A stretch of 64,000 bases of DNA from CAIQPS01 sp963783835 (lineage in GTDB: Bacteria > Actinomycetota > Thermoleophilia > RBG-16-64-13). The notes below the pieces were generated by a model that saw only the letters and a program-made list of their open reading frames with translations, had not been told where the DNA came from and made no database searches. Location of the stretch: positions 1 to 64,000 of the forward strand of contig CAWAOX010000015.1 of NCBI GenBank assembly GCA_963783835.1, written 5' to 3'. Positions 16,891 through 25,922 of the stretch are shown in pieces (the stretch's first letter is position 1; every line of letters begins with the position of its first letter). Position numbers and translations under genes: made by a program.

Positions 16891-17835
16891 TCAGCGGTCG
16901 ACGTGTCCCACAGTGATCGCCACGCCGCCCCTCTTGTGCCCCGCCGTCACGTATCTATGGGCCTCGACGATCTCCTCGAACGGATAGCTTCTGTCGACGA
17001 CCGGCCTGATGTGGCCCGCTTCGACCAACTTCCTCATCAGGTCCAGTCGCCGGGAGTCCAGCAGCAGACTGCCATCGTCGATCGAGGCGTATACGCCCTC
17101 GGGGGCGAGCGCCTTCCTGCACGCCACCTTCAGCTTTGAGCTCTTGATCTTGCCGACTGCGTCGAGCATGAAGTCGAACTGGGTGCCCGGACCGGGGGAG
17201 TCCTCTTTGGTGTAGTCGATCACCCGGTCGGCCCCTAGGGACTTCACCAATTCCAGATTCGCCGTGCTGCATACCGCCGTGACCTCCGCCCCCAGGTGCT
17301 TGGCATACTGCACGGCCGTCGTCCCCGATGTGCCGGAGGCCCCGTAGATGAGCACCCTTTGCCCAGGCCGGATGTTCCCCTTCGCCGTGTACTGCAGCGC
17401 CAAGAGCCCACCGTAGGCAGCCACGGTGGCCTCTTCGTAGGTGAGATTCGCGGGTTTCAGTGCCAAGCATCCATGCGTGGAGTCAGTTTCTTTCATGCAC
17501 TTGTACTCGGCGTAGGCGCCAAGCCCGAAGCCCGTAAGACCATAGACCTGATCACCGGGCTTGAATCTCTTGATGTCGGCGCCCACCGATTCGATGTCTC
17601 CCGCCAGCACCAAGCCAATGATGGACTTTCGCGGCCCCCTCAGCCCGAGCATCAATCGCATCGGGATCAAGAACCGGATGGGTATCTGGCTGCCGCGAAT
17701 GAATATGTCGCTCGCCGTCACTGCCGTGGCAAGCACCTTGATGCAGACTTCATCCTTCGCCGGGACAGGCTTGGCGACGTCCTCGAGCCGAAGGACTTCC
17801 GGTGGGCCGTATTTGGGGCAGACGATGGCTTTCAC
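16891..17835 (-). CDS. Quinone oxidoreductase-like medium-chain dehydrogenase (zinc-independent)
   Basis: The 314-aa protein begins MKAIVCPKYGPPEVLRLEDV and has LAGDIESVGADIKRFKPGD in the GroES-like half. The NAD(P)-binding motif GQRVLIYGASGTSGTTAVQ sits near residue 150, and HRYVTAGHKRGGVAI closes the protein. No catalytic zinc ligands are seen, as in QOR/crotonase-type members that reduce enones or quinones with NADPH. GTG 17835 follows GGAGGGGG; the longer open frame upstream overlaps the DUF4386 gene and is not used. It is a paralogue of the broken gene at 8759-9739. The flank at 16862-16890 has a weak resemblance to the dispersed repeat. Confidence 0.85.
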   Translation of the reverse strand: MKAIVCPKYGPPEVLRLEDVAKPVPAKDEVCIKVLATAVTASDIFIRGSQIPIRFLIPMRLMLGLRGPRKSIIGLVLAGDIESVGADIKRFKPGDQVYGLTGFGLGAYAEYKCMKETDSTHGCLALKPANLTYEEATVAAYGGLLALQYTAKGNIRPGQRVLIYGASGTSGTTAVQYAKHLGAEVTAVCSTANLELVKSLGADRVIDYTKEDSPGPGTQFDFMLDAVGKIKSSKLKVACRKALAPEGVYASIDDGSLLLDSRRLDLMRKLVEAGHIRPVVDRSYPFEEIVEAHRYVTAGHKRGGVAITVGHVDR

Positions 17836-17861
17836 GACGATCCCCCTCCGGCCGCCGGCAA

Positions 17862-18590
17862 TCAAGCGATCGCCGCGTCCGCTGAAGCTTTGACATGCAT
17901 GCTGCGATCGGAAGTGATCGCCGACGAACTGAACCCTTTGGCTATGAGCCACACCGCCAGGACCATTTCCTGCAGGCCTATCGGGGCATTCAGGGCTATC
18001 TGGACCGGAGACATCGAACCGGTGACGCCGAACAGAACGAGCAGGGCTGCTGCTGCACCCAAGATCACTGCGCCAATACCCCAAGCCGACAGCCATCGAG
18101 GAACGAGCCGGGTTTGATAAAAGACACGGTAGTAGAGCAGACCGCCCACGTAGAAGGCGAGTATTCCCGCGAGCCCGGCCCAATCGTCGAGCGCCTTCAG
18201 AAGCGTCCCCGACTGATTGAAATACGCCGGATCGCCGCCGCCAGACTTCACGAATTCCTGGCTCAGCGTCAGCAGCAGTAGGACGCTGACTGCGCCGAGT
18301 GTATAGAACGTCCCCTCGATGACCCGGAAACCGACTGCGCCGAGGGCCAGACCTTGACGGTATCTTCTCAGAACTGGATAGAGCGAGATTGCAATGGCGG
18401 CAGAGGCGAACGCTGCAATGAAACGAACGAGTACGCCCACTGTCACCTGGCCTTCGTTCGCAGCGATCTTGGTGAGATAGTCCGCACTACCCACTGATCC
18501 CAAAAAGGCGACGCTCAGCAGGCTGGCTACTGTAGCAATGATGAAGAGTACTCCCGTGATCCTCGCGATGGACCGGTGTGTGTCCGTCAT
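17862..18590 (-). CDS. DUF4386 family integral membrane protein
   Basis: The 242-aa product has about six or seven hydrophobic helices and the DUF4386 pattern: RSIARITGVLFIIATVASLLS at the N-terminus, YPVLRRYRQGLALGAVGFRVIEGTFY in the middle, and the helix LVPRWLSAWGIGAVILGAAA. The function is not established; members are common in soil and actinobacterial genomes. A GGGAGA ribosome site precedes the ATG. It lies 26 bases upstream of the dehydrogenase on the same strand, so the two probably share a transcript. Confidence 0.8.
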   Translation of the reverse strand: MTDTHRSIARITGVLFIIATVASLLSVAFLGSVGSADYLTKIAANEGQVTVGVLVRFIAAFASAAIAISLYPVLRRYRQGLALGAVGFRVIEGTFYTLGAVSVLLLLTLSQEFVKSGGGDPAYFNQSGTLLKALDDWAGLAGILAFYVGGLLYYRVFYQTRLVPRWLSAWGIGAVILGAAAALLVLFGVTGSMSPVQIALNAPIGLQEMVLAVWLIAKGFSSSAITSDRSMHVKASADAAIA

Positions 18591-18739
18591 GGCTGTCTCC
18601 CTACTTTGGCTGAGTGACCTCCGCTAACTCCATGTCCCTGTGCCCAGCATCCTGCGGCTCTCCCCGACGGCCCACGGTCACGTGGTGGGTCTTGTGCCTG
18701 GTCAGATGACCAGTTCTCCATCCACCCCCGGGTTCGCGG

Positions 18740-19267
18740 CTACTCGAGGCCCTGAGGAGTGACGCTCGTCGCATCTCCGGCCTTGGGTCTTTCTACCGCC
18801 AGCAGGAAGTTCTTGCTGAATCCCTTGACGCCGAAAACCCCGTCCTCGTGGCCGGCCGCCGTGAGGGGCACCAAGGCCATGAAGTGCGCGATCACGGCCA
18901 CGAAGAAGAGGGCGACGGTGGCGATCACGCAAGCGCGATTGAACTGCGTGGCGATGGCGGCAATCAAGAGAGCCACGAACAGCGCCCACATCACGAGCGC
19001 GGCCCGTTTCCTCATCCTGAGGGAGTGGTCATCCCGCGGACACAGGGAGTAGCTGATCTCCAAGGGCCTTCTGGCCGCGTAGTAGAGCAGGGCAACGGGG
19101 AAGACGCCCCACAAGATGCCCACCCAGATCCATCGCGGGTACCAGTAGAGTCTCGTATCGACACGCCGGCCGCCGGAGGCATCTCCGCCACATTCCACGC
19201 AGCGATCAGGCAACTCCATCGGCGACGTACCGATGATCGCTTTCTTCTCAACGATCCAGTCCGACAC
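18740..19267 (-). CDS. Small membrane protein with an N-terminal zinc-finger-like CxxC
   Basis: The 175-aa product carries CVECGG near residue 23 and a later lone Cys (LCPRDDHS), so a four-ligand site would need other residues. It has four predicted helices: WIWVGILWGVFPVALLYYA, ALVMWALFVALLIAAIA, ACVIATVALFFVAVIAHFMALV, and a weaker one. It ends with a segment of the type VKGFSKNFLLAV. GTG 19267 has GGGGAGG 5 bases upstream. The family is not recognised. Confidence 0.6.
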   Translation of the reverse strand: MSDWIVEKKAIIGTSPMELPDRCVECGGDASGGRRVDTRLYWYPRWIWVGILWGVFPVALLYYAARRPLEISYSLCPRDDHSLRMRKRAALVMWALFVALLIAAIATQFNRACVIATVALFFVAVIAHFMALVPLTAAGHEDGVFGVKGFSKNFLLAVERPKAGDATSVTPQGLE

Positions 19268-19534
19268 CGGAGCCTCCCCTTACCGCGCGCGTCCAGTTCT
19301 CGCCTTAGTCCAGCCTACCACCGACGGTGTTTGCTCTCGCGAGACGGCGAGTCTAACGTGATCTTCGCCATGCTTCGCGACGAGACACTATTCGACCAGC
19401 AGACGGCAATCACCGAAGTCCCGGCGGCTTGACAGAAGCATAGGGATGCCCATACTTTCGTTGTCAAGACGACAACGTGGTTCCTGCATATGCCCTAGTT
19501 ATGGTGTCCGGTCGCCTGTCCGATCGCAACAGAT

Positions 19535-19542
19535 GCTATAAT
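19535..19542 (+). promoter_or_regulatory. Extended -10 promoter of the Phd/ParE-type toxin-antitoxin operon
   Basis: TGCTATAAT is a perfect extended -10 element, 35 bases before the antitoxin ATG. The -35 region is weak, which an extended -10 tolerates. The AGTATAGCGGTATC just downstream is a plausible operator for autoregulation. The wider stretch 19268-19577 holds no gene. Confidence 0.5.
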
Positions 19543-19577
19543 CAGCACCAGTATAGCGGTATCATTTGGAGGAGCTG

Positions 19578-19853
19578 ATGGGTCATAACGTGAAGTTCTC
19601 GGAAGATGTTGTTCCTCTTGGGGACATGAAGGTCAATCCCGGCAAGATCGTGCGTCGCGTAGATGAGACCGGCCGCCCGGTGCTCCTGACCAGCCATGGG
19701 CGCGGTATCGCTGTCGTGCAGGCCCTCTCTGACTACGAGACGGCTCAGGAGGAGCGCGACTTCATGCGTGCCGTTGTTGCCGGTCTAGCGGATGTCGAGG
19801 CGGGACGCGTCGTCCCGCTCGAGGATGTGAAAAGTCGTCTGGGCCTTGAGTAG
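19578..19853 (+). CDS. Phd/YefM-type antitoxin
   Basis: The product (91 aa from ATG 19578) has the Phd/YefM N-terminal DNA-binding pattern: PLGDMKVNPGKIVRRVDETGRPVLLTSHGRGIAVVQALSDYE. The C-terminal helix (ERDFMRAVVAGLADVEAGRVVPLEDV) would wrap the toxin. GGAGGAG at 19568-19574 selects ATG 19578 over TTG 19566. Its stop overlaps the toxin start by one base, which supports coupled translation. Confidence 0.88.
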   Translation: MGHNVKFSEDVVPLGDMKVNPGKIVRRVDETGRPVLLTSHGRGIAVVQALSDYETAQEERDFMRAVVAGLADVEAGRVVPLEDVKSRLGLE

Positions 19854-20167
19854 TGGCCGGCCGGATTCGAATCGAGTTCGCGCAGTCTGCACAAGACGAT
19901 ATGCTCAGCATCATGGCCTGGTACTCCTCGCAGCAGGTGCCTGACGTCGCCAAGCGGATGGTTGCGGCGATCATCGCGCGAGTAGAGCAGTTGGCGATGT
20001 TCCCGGACAGCGGCAGGGTCGTCCCGGAGTTCGAGACGCCGTGGCTCCGTGAGCTTGAGTTGCCGCCGTTTCGGATCGTCTATCGTCGAGACGAAGCTCT
20101 GGTCACAGTCGTTCGGATATGGCGCAGTGAGCGGTTGATGAATCCCAACGTCGTTGGAAATGCCTGA
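19853..20167 (+). CDS. RelE/ParE-family toxin
   Basis: The 104-aa product follows the ParE/RelE plan: IRIEFAQSAQDDMLSIMAWYSSQ, AIIARVEQLAMFPDSGRVVPEFETPWLRELELPPFRIVYRRDEALVTVVRIWRSER. The LRELELPPFRIVYR segment and the final VVRIWRSER strand are family hallmarks. ParE toxins poison gyrase while RelE toxins cleave mRNA; sequence alone does not decide. The GTG start overlaps the antitoxin stop. Confidence 0.88.
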   Translation: MAGRIRIEFAQSAQDDMLSIMAWYSSQQVPDVAKRMVAAIIARVEQLAMFPDSGRVVPEFETPWLRELELPPFRIVYRRDEALVTVVRIWRSERLMNPNVVGNA

Positions 20168-20290
20168 GATGATAGGACCTTGGATCACCGATATTCGGCA
20201 CTTCTTGGACCAACAGGGCCGAGTTCCGGGTGACCTGCCGGCGGTGCCTCGCTACATGGAGGCAGAAACCCAGCCACTACCTTCGCCGTG
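20160..20290 (+). pseudogene. Possible fragment of a small gene behind the toxin
   Basis: From ATG 20160, overlapping the toxin stop, the frame encodes MIGPWITDIRHFLDQQGRVP and DLPAVPRYMEAET, which reads like the start of a small real protein. It then runs into sequence that matches nothing coherent and into the 3' end of the convergent lipoprotein gene. I take it as a truncated remnant with low confidence. Confidence 0.25.
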
Positions 20291-20337
20291 TTGTATTCGG
20301 GGTCGAAGATTATCGCCCTGGCTCCCTCCAGCGGCGT

Positions 20338-21438
20338 CTAATCCGGCGGGTATCCCTCCGCGGCCATCTGTGCCAGAGACCCAAGGGCGCGCATGTAGTC
20401 CCGGGAAGCCACTACGTAGCCGAAGCCTCCGTACCAGAAGGCCCACACCTGGTCGTCGCTCGCGCCGTATCTCTCCATGGCGCCGGCCTCGAGGCTCTTG
20501 AGGAGTCGAGGCGTGGCGGCCTCGGTCTGCTGCGAGGAGCCGGGTTCGATGTTGTCCCACAGCAGCACCACGTCGCCGTTGGCAAACCGGTAGCCTTTGG
20601 CCGCGGTCATCGTGATCGGCTCGACAGCCTCAGGCAGCCAGTCCAGTTCCTCCCCGGCCATCACCTCATAGGGGAGAGTCTCGGGAAGCCGCTTGCCCTG
20701 GACCCGATCTTCGAACCTCGAGGTCTTCCCCTCGAAACTGCTCACCCCCGGGCCCAGCGTGGTGGAGGTGTCCTTGGGTCCGACGGTGGTCCTCACCTGC
20801 TCGAGGGTGGTGAAGGCGAAGGGCGCCAGGACGTTGACGAACTGGTCTCCGACCGCCAGGAACATCCCGTAGTTGTCGTTCCAGGGGAAGTAGGCGCCGT
20901 GTGCTCCGGAGCCTGTCGGCAGGTCCTCGTCGCCGTGGTAGGAGAAGAGGAGCACCTCGTCTCCTTTCGCTACCGGTGACTCGGCGGCGCCTCCCACCGG
21001 GGCGAGCAGCGCGAAGGCGACGGGGGTCCCGAAGCGCGGCGATCCCTTGAGCACCTCTTCGGGCTCCACGTAGAACACGGTGTAGGGGTTGGTCACGTCG
21101 CCGGCCGCGGGATGAGGCGCATCGACTTCGGTCACGGTCCCGTGGACGATGAGCCGGGATTCGTTCGTGCACCTCTCCACGGAAGGAGTGGTGACAAAGA
21201 GCTTGATGCCGGTCAACTGCGTCTGCACGATCTCGCGGGCCTGCTCCAGCTTCTGCTGCTGCTGGGCTATGGCCGCGGCTGTCGCGGGAGTGTTCGAGGT
21301 AGTCGGGGGACCGATCTCGGCCGTGGTGGGTACGCCCGCGGCGCCGATGCGGTCGCAGCCGGCCAGCGCGAGCGCCGGCACCAATAGCAGCAGGCCACAG
21401 AGGACCAGAGTCAAGCGACGGCGTCTGGCTCGTGACAC
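20338..21438 (-). CDS. Lipoprotein of unknown function
   Basis: The 366-aa product starts at GTG 21438 (AGGAG 6 bases upstream) with SRARRRRLTLVLCGLLLLVPALALAGC, a lipoprotein signal. A short coiled stretch (AAAIAQQQQKLEQAREIVQ) precedes a domain with VTEVDAPHPAAGDVTNPYTVFYVEPEEVLKG and PVAKGDEVLLFSYHGDED. This resembles the secreted beta-barrel domains that bind surface partners in actinobacteria, but I cannot assign it. The C-terminal 100 residues (GASDDQVWAFWYGGFGYVVAS) form a separate unit. It is divergent from the liv operon. Confidence 0.6.
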   Translation of the reverse strand: MSRARRRRLTLVLCGLLLLVPALALAGCDRIGAAGVPTTAEIGPPTTSNTPATAAAIAQQQQKLEQAREIVQTQLTGIKLFVTTPSVERCTNESRLIVHGTVTEVDAPHPAAGDVTNPYTVFYVEPEEVLKGSPRFGTPVAFALLAPVGGAAESPVAKGDEVLLFSYHGDEDLPTGSGAHGAYFPWNDNYGMFLAVGDQFVNVLAPFAFTTLEQVRTTVGPKDTSTTLGPGVSSFEGKTSRFEDRVQGKRLPETLPYEVMAGEELDWLPEAVEPITMTAAKGYRFANGDVVLLWDNIEPGSSQQTEAATPRLLKSLEAGAMERYGASDDQVWAFWYGGFGYVVASRDYMRALGSLAQMAAEGYPPD

Positions 21439-21713
21439 TTCTCGCTCCTGCCGGTGCGTTTCTCGGCTCAGATTATACCCCCGCACTGACTCGGGTGGCG
21501 GCGCGCCGCGGGCGCATCGCCCCAGGTCGCCGCGGGTCGTGATTGGCTGGACATGTCAAAGCCGTGAGTACTCACTCCATTTGGTAAAGCGGGCTCTACC
21601 AAAGGACATGCATCCGCAAGATAATGCCTATTTACAGCGATAATAGCTGCAATAAGCCACCACAGTATGCAGCACATATATACAAGACGTGCTAAAAAGA
21701 GCGGATACTACTA

Positions 21714-21742
21714 TTGACATCCGCCTACTCCGGGTCTATCTT
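21714..21742 (+). promoter_or_regulatory. Sigma70-type promoter of the liv operon
   Basis: TTGACA (21714-21719) and TATCTT (21737-21742) are separated by exactly 17 bases in an otherwise AT-richer stretch. The start codon of livJ is 75 bases downstream. The intergenic region 21439-21816 holds no gene. Confidence 0.65.
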
Positions 21743-21816
21743 GTGTCCCATCGTTTGGCCACCAAGCGCCGCCGTCACGTGGGGTGACGGGAACTTTCGA
21801 AGAAGAGGGGGTCTTA

Positions 21817-23117
21817 GTGAAACGCAAATCCATCGTGTTGCTGTCTCTTACTCTCATCGCAGTCCTGGCGGTAGCTTTGTTCGCCGTGGCCTGCGGGGGG
21901 ACTGAGGAGACCACCACCACAGCCGCCCCGGCGACCGACACCACCGGCGCCCCGACCACGGCCAGTACCGTGGCCAACGCGCGAGCCCATCAAGATCGGC
22001 ACCTCGCTGCCGCTGACCGGCGGCAAGAGCGTGCCGGGCTCGGCTGCCAAACAGGGCTACGAAGTCTGGCAAGACATGGTCAACGCCGCCGGCGGTATCC
22101 TGGGTCGCCCGGTAGAGCTCGTTATCAAAGACGACGCCAGCGACCAGAACACGATCGTGGCCGACTACAACGCGCTTGATCGCCCAAGACAAGGTCGACC
22201 TGCTGCTGGGGACGTTCTCCTCGCTGCTGGTTCTGCCGTCCTCGGCCGTGGCCGAGAAGAACAACATGGTCTACGTGACCCCCACCGGGGCCGCTCCGGA
22301 GATCTACGAGCGCGGCTTCACAAAGACGTTCATGTCGCAGCAGGCCCTGGCTCCCGACGCCGGCAAGGTGTTCGCGAACTACATCGTGAACCTCCCCCCC
22401 GATCAGCGTCCCAAGACCGCCGCCTACCCGACCATGGACGACCCCTTCACGGCTCCCGTGATCGAGGGGATCAAGAAGATCTTCACCGACGCCGGCATCG
22501 AGAACGTCTATGAAGTCACCTATCCTGAAGGCACCACCGACTTCGACTCCATCGTCAACGCCATCAAGAGCGCGAACCCCGAGATCGTCGTCCACGGCGC
22601 GATCTTTGAAGACGGCGTCGCCGTCGTGCGCGGCATGCTCAAGGCCGGCTTCCAGCCCGCCTGGCTGTTCCAGACCACCGCTCCCAGCACGGGCGACCAG
22701 TATGCCGAGGCTATCGGCCCTGAGAACACCGAGGGCATCCTCTATCACATGAGCCATAGCCCGAAGGCCAAAGCCCCGGGTAACGCTGAGTTCGTCAAGC
22801 GCTACTACGAGATGTTCCCCGATGCCAAAGACCTGCCCGAAGACGTGGCCGACGCGTTCGCCGCCGGCCAAGTTCTGGCCGCCGCCGTCACCGCCGTTGG
22901 CAGCCTCGACCAGGATGCCATAGCGAACTGGCTGCACGCCAACACGGTCGAGACCATCCTCGGCCCCCTGTCCTGGGATGCCAAGGGGATCCCGCAGGGC
23001 GAGTTCATGATCGCGCAGTGGCAGAAGGGCCTCACCGAGATCGTGCTACCGGAGGCTGTCGCCACCGCCCCCATCATCGAAGGCTGGAAACCGGGCACGC
23101 CGGTCCCGGCTCAGTAA
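21817..23117 (+). pseudogene. livJ: LivJ-type ABC transporter substrate-binding lipoprotein, two frameshifts
   Basis: GTG 21817 (GAGGGGG just upstream) opens a signal peptide VKRKSIVLLSLTLIAVLAVALFAVACGG with lipobox and a short Thr linker. One extra base near 21985 and another near 22170 shift the frame twice. Read through, the protein is a complete periplasmic-binding type 1 domain: EPIKIGTSLPLTGGKSVPG, GILGRPVELVIKDDASDQNT, VDLLLGTFSSLLVLPSSAVAEK, and VADAFAAGQVLAAAV, about 430 aa. It captures an amino acid, amide or organic acid for LivHMGF. Since the whole operon is otherwise intact, the shifts are probably sequence errors. Confidence 0.8.
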
Positions 23118-23163
23118 TCCAACTTCGACGACCATAGCGATCGGAGGGTAGGGGACAGTCGCG

Positions 23164-24045
23164 GTGACCATGTTCGTGCAGACGCTCATCCTGGGCATCC
23201 TGGTGGGTGGGGTATACGCCCTCCTGGCCTCAGGTTTGACGGTGATCTTTGGGGTGATGCGCATCATCAACATCGCCCAGGGCGCCTTCATCATCATGGG
23301 CGGTTTCATCACCTACACGGCGTGGAAGCGGCTGGGCATCGACCCTCTGATCGTGGTCGTCATCAGCATGGTCGCGATGTACGTGATCGGCTGGGCCATC
23401 TACTTCGTGGCCGTGCGCCCGGTCCGCCGGGCGCCGGTCACGACCTCCGTCCTTCTCACCTTCGGACTCGCCTTCTTCCTGGAGGGCGTGATGGGCTTCA
23501 TCTGGGGCAACACCTCGGTTACCGTGAGGCCCAGCTACGTCGATACTTCGCTCAACCTGGGACAGTTCTATCTGCCCCAGAACCTTCTGTACGGCTTCAT
23601 CCTGGCCGTGGTCATCATGGTGGCGCTTCAGCTCATCTTCACGAAGACCTGGCTGGGCCGGTCCATCCGAGCGGCCGCCTCGAGTGAGGACGCCGCCCGT
23701 CTCATGGGCGTCAAGATATCCGCGGTGGCGGCCGTCACCTTCGCGCTTGGGGCCGCCAGCGCAGGCGCGGGCGGCGCCATCGTCAGCCTCATGGGTCCGT
23801 TCGTACCCGGCTCCCAGATCCTCTGGATCACCCGGCTGCTCAGCATCGTCGTGCTCGGCGGCCTGGGCAGCGTCCCCGGCGCCGTCATCGCCGCGATGAT
23901 CCTTGGCGTGGGGGAGGCCCTCATGTCCACGTACGTCTCGCCGCTGTGGTCGCCGGCGCTGTCCATCTTCCTGATCTTCTTCATCCTCGCCGTCCGGCCT
24001 CAGGGGATCCTGGGCACCAAGCTCAGAGAGGACGTGGCGCAGTGA
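23164..24045 (+). CDS. livH: LivH-type branched-chain amino acid ABC transporter permease
   Basis: The 293-aa protein has about eight helices and the LivH signatures: LVGGVYALLASGLTVIFGVMRIINIAQGAF at the N-terminus, RAAASSEDAARLMGVKISAVAAVTFALGAASAG in the cytoplasmic loop, and VLGGLGSVPGAVIAAMILGVGE near the end. It forms one half of the membrane channel with the LivM part of the next gene. Its stop overlaps the next start by four bases (GTGA), so translation is coupled. Confidence 0.93.
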   Translation: MTMFVQTLILGILVGGVYALLASGLTVIFGVMRIINIAQGAFIIMGGFITYTAWKRLGIDPLIVVVISMVAMYVIGWAIYFVAVRPVRRAPVTTSVLLTFGLAFFLEGVMGFIWGNTSVTVRPSYVDTSLNLGQFYLPQNLLYGFILAVVIMVALQLIFTKTWLGRSIRAAASSEDAARLMGVKISAVAAVTFALGAASAGAGGAIVSLMGPFVPGSQILWITRLLSIVVLGGLGSVPGAVIAAMILGVGEALMSTYVSPLWSPALSIFLIFFILAVRPQGILGTKLREDVAQ

Positions 24046-25922
24046 GCGCCGCCACGCCCGGCCCCGCCACGCCCGGCCCCGCCACGCCCGGCCCCGGCAC
24101 GAAGGGCCCCGGCACGACCACCGCCCGCGGGCTTTCCCGCCGGGCCCTGCTGCTCCCGGTGGGCGTCGTCTGCATACTCATCGCCATCTTCCCGGTGCTT
24201 ACCGGCAACCAGTACTACCAGAACATGGTGATCATCTCGCTGGTGATCGCCGTGGGCGCGGTGGGCCTCAACATCATCACCGGCTTCGCCGGCTATCCGT
24301 CGCTGGCCCAGGGTGCGTTCCTTGGGGTGGGCGCCTACACCGCGGCCATCGGCTCGGTGAAGGTGGGCGGCTCGCCCTTCTACTGGATGGTGCTTGCCGG
24401 CATCGTCGCGGGCTTTCTAGCCTTCCTGCTTGGCCTGCTCTCGTTGCGAACGCGCGGGTTCTCGTTCGCCATCATCACCGTGTCGTTCCTTCTATTGACG
24501 AGGATCATCGTCCAGAACTGGCGGGGGCTGACCAACGGCTCCAACGGGCTCACCCTGCCGCTCCCCTACTGGGACAGGGCCTACATGAACTGGCCCTTCC
24601 ACTTCGCCCTGGTGGCGCTACTCATCCTCTCCATGCTTCTTGCCTGGAGGATACGGCGCACCAAGTTCGGCGTAGGTCTCATTGCCATGCGCGAGGACGA
24701 GGACAAGGCCGGCGCCGTGGGCGTCAACTCCCCCACGTACAAACTGCTGGGCTTCGTCTGCAGTGCGGTGTTCGTCGGCATGGCCGGAGCGATCTACGGC
24801 TACTACCTGACCTTCGTCGATCCCATCGGCATGCTCGGCCTCCTGTTCAGCGTGCAGATCATCCTCGCGGTGCTTCTCGGGGGCAAGGGCACCATCTGGG
24901 GCCCTGTGCTCGGCGCCTTCATAATCGAGCCGCTCAACGAAGTCGCGAACAACCAGTTGGGCGGGGGGAACATCCGGCTGGTGATCTTTGGAGGGGGGTT
25001 GGTGCTGGTGGTGCTCCTGCTGCCCCAAGGCATAATCCCAACGCTCAGGAAGAAGATCACCCTCTACCAGGAGCGCAAGCAGCCGGGCCTCACCGGCGCG
25101 CGCATCGAGCTGTGCGAGCGGCCCGTGCCGGCCGTCCGGCCCGAGCCCTCGCCCGTCAATATCCTCGAAGTGCGCGGTCTCAACAAGCGCTTCGGCGGAC
25201 TGCAGGCGGTCAACGACTGCTCCTTCGGCGTACCTGAGGGATCCATCACAGGCCTGATCGGTCCCAACGGCTCGGGCAAGACCACGGTCTTCAACATCAT
25301 CACCGGGTTGATGAAGGCCGACTCCGGCGAGGTGTATCTGGATGGCAAACGCATCGACGGCCTGTCGCCCTGGAACCGGGCCCACCTCGGGCTGGCGAGG
25401 ACCTTCCAGATCACTCGTCTGTTCGGGGAGATGACGGTGCTCGAAAACCTGGTCGCGCCCCTCCGCGATTTCTCCATGGGGCAGCTCAATCGCACGGCCA
25501 TGACCGGCGAAGAGGCCGCCAGAGCGGAACAGTTGCTCGCGCTCGTGGGCATGACCGCCTATCGCGATCGGCCCTGCTCGTCCCTGAGTTATGGGCAGCG
25601 CAAGCTGGTGGAGTTGGCCCAGGTGCTGGCCCTGGAGCCGCGTGTCATCCTCCTCGACGAACCGGCCGGCGGCATCAACCCCACCCTCATCGAGCGGCTG
25701 GGAGAGCTGATCGTCGAGTTGAACGGGGCCGGTAAGACCTTCCTCATCGTGGAGCACAACATGCCGTTCGTCATGGGCCTCTGCAACCCCATCCGCGTAT
25801 TGGCCCGAGGGGCGACCATTTGCGAAGGTTCTCCGGACCACGTGCAGCAGGACCAGTGCGTGCTGGAGGCATATCTGGGCGGAGATTACGCCATCGAGCG
25901 GAAAGGTGACGCTGTTGCTTGA
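24042..25922 (+). CDS. Fused LivM permease and LivG ATPase
   Basis: This 626-aa protein joins two usually separate subunits. Residues about 1-30 are a low-complexity leader with ATPGP repeats. Residues 35-345 are a LivM permease (TGFAGYPSLAQGAFLGVGAYTAA, RTKFGVGLIAMREDEDKAGAVGVN, LAVLLGGKGTIWGPVLGAFI). After a linker, residues about 370-620 form a LivG ATPase with Walker A GPNGSGKTT near residue 407, signature LSYGQRKLVELAQ, Walker B VILLDEPAGGI and the switch His in VEHNM. The fusion would enforce one-to-one stoichiometry on that side of the transporter. GTG 24042 is the start given the GTGA overlap with livH. Confidence 0.88.
   Translation: MSAATPGPATPGPATPGPGTKGPGTTTARGLSRRALLLPVGVVCILIAIFPVLTGNQYYQNMVIISLVIAVGAVGLNIITGFAGYPSLAQGAFLGVGAYTAAIGSVKVGGSPFYWMVLAGIVAGFLAFLLGLLSLRTRGFSFAIITVSFLLLTRIIVQNWRGLTNGSNGLTLPLPYWDRAYMNWPFHFALVALLILSMLLAWRIRRTKFGVGLIAMREDEDKAGAVGVNSPTYKLLGFVCSAVFVGMAGAIYGYYLTFVDPIGMLGLLFSVQIILAVLLGGKGTIWGPVLGAFIIEPLNEVANNQLGGGNIRLVIFGGGLVLVVLLLPQGIIPTLRKKITLYQERKQPGLTGARIELCERPVPAVRPEPSPVNILEVRGLNKRFGGLQAVNDCSFGVPEGSITGLIGPNGSGKTTVFNIITGLMKADSGEVYLDGKRIDGLSPWNRAHLGLARTFQITRLFGEMTVLENLVAPLRDFSMGQLNRTAMTGEEAARAEQLLALVGMTAYRDRPCSSLSYGQRKLVELAQVLALEPRVILLDEPAGGINPTLIERLGELIVELNGAGKTFLIVEHNMPFVMGLCNPIRVLARGATICEGSPDHVQQDQCVLEAYLGGDYAIERKGDAVA
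24051..24095 (+). repeat. Three tandem copies of a 15-bp unit
   Basis: The unit GCCACGCCCGGCCCC occurs three times in a row without change and encodes three ATPGP repeats at the N-terminus of the LivM-LivG fusion. A fourth unit (GGCACGAAGGGCCCC) is degenerate. Copy number could vary between strains by slippage. Confidence 0.8.

Noticed and set aside
21590..21710. AT-rich stretch upstream of livJ as a small RNA or insertion remnant
   Set aside because: No inverted ends or terminator are visible; it is adequately explained as the promoter region of the liv operon.
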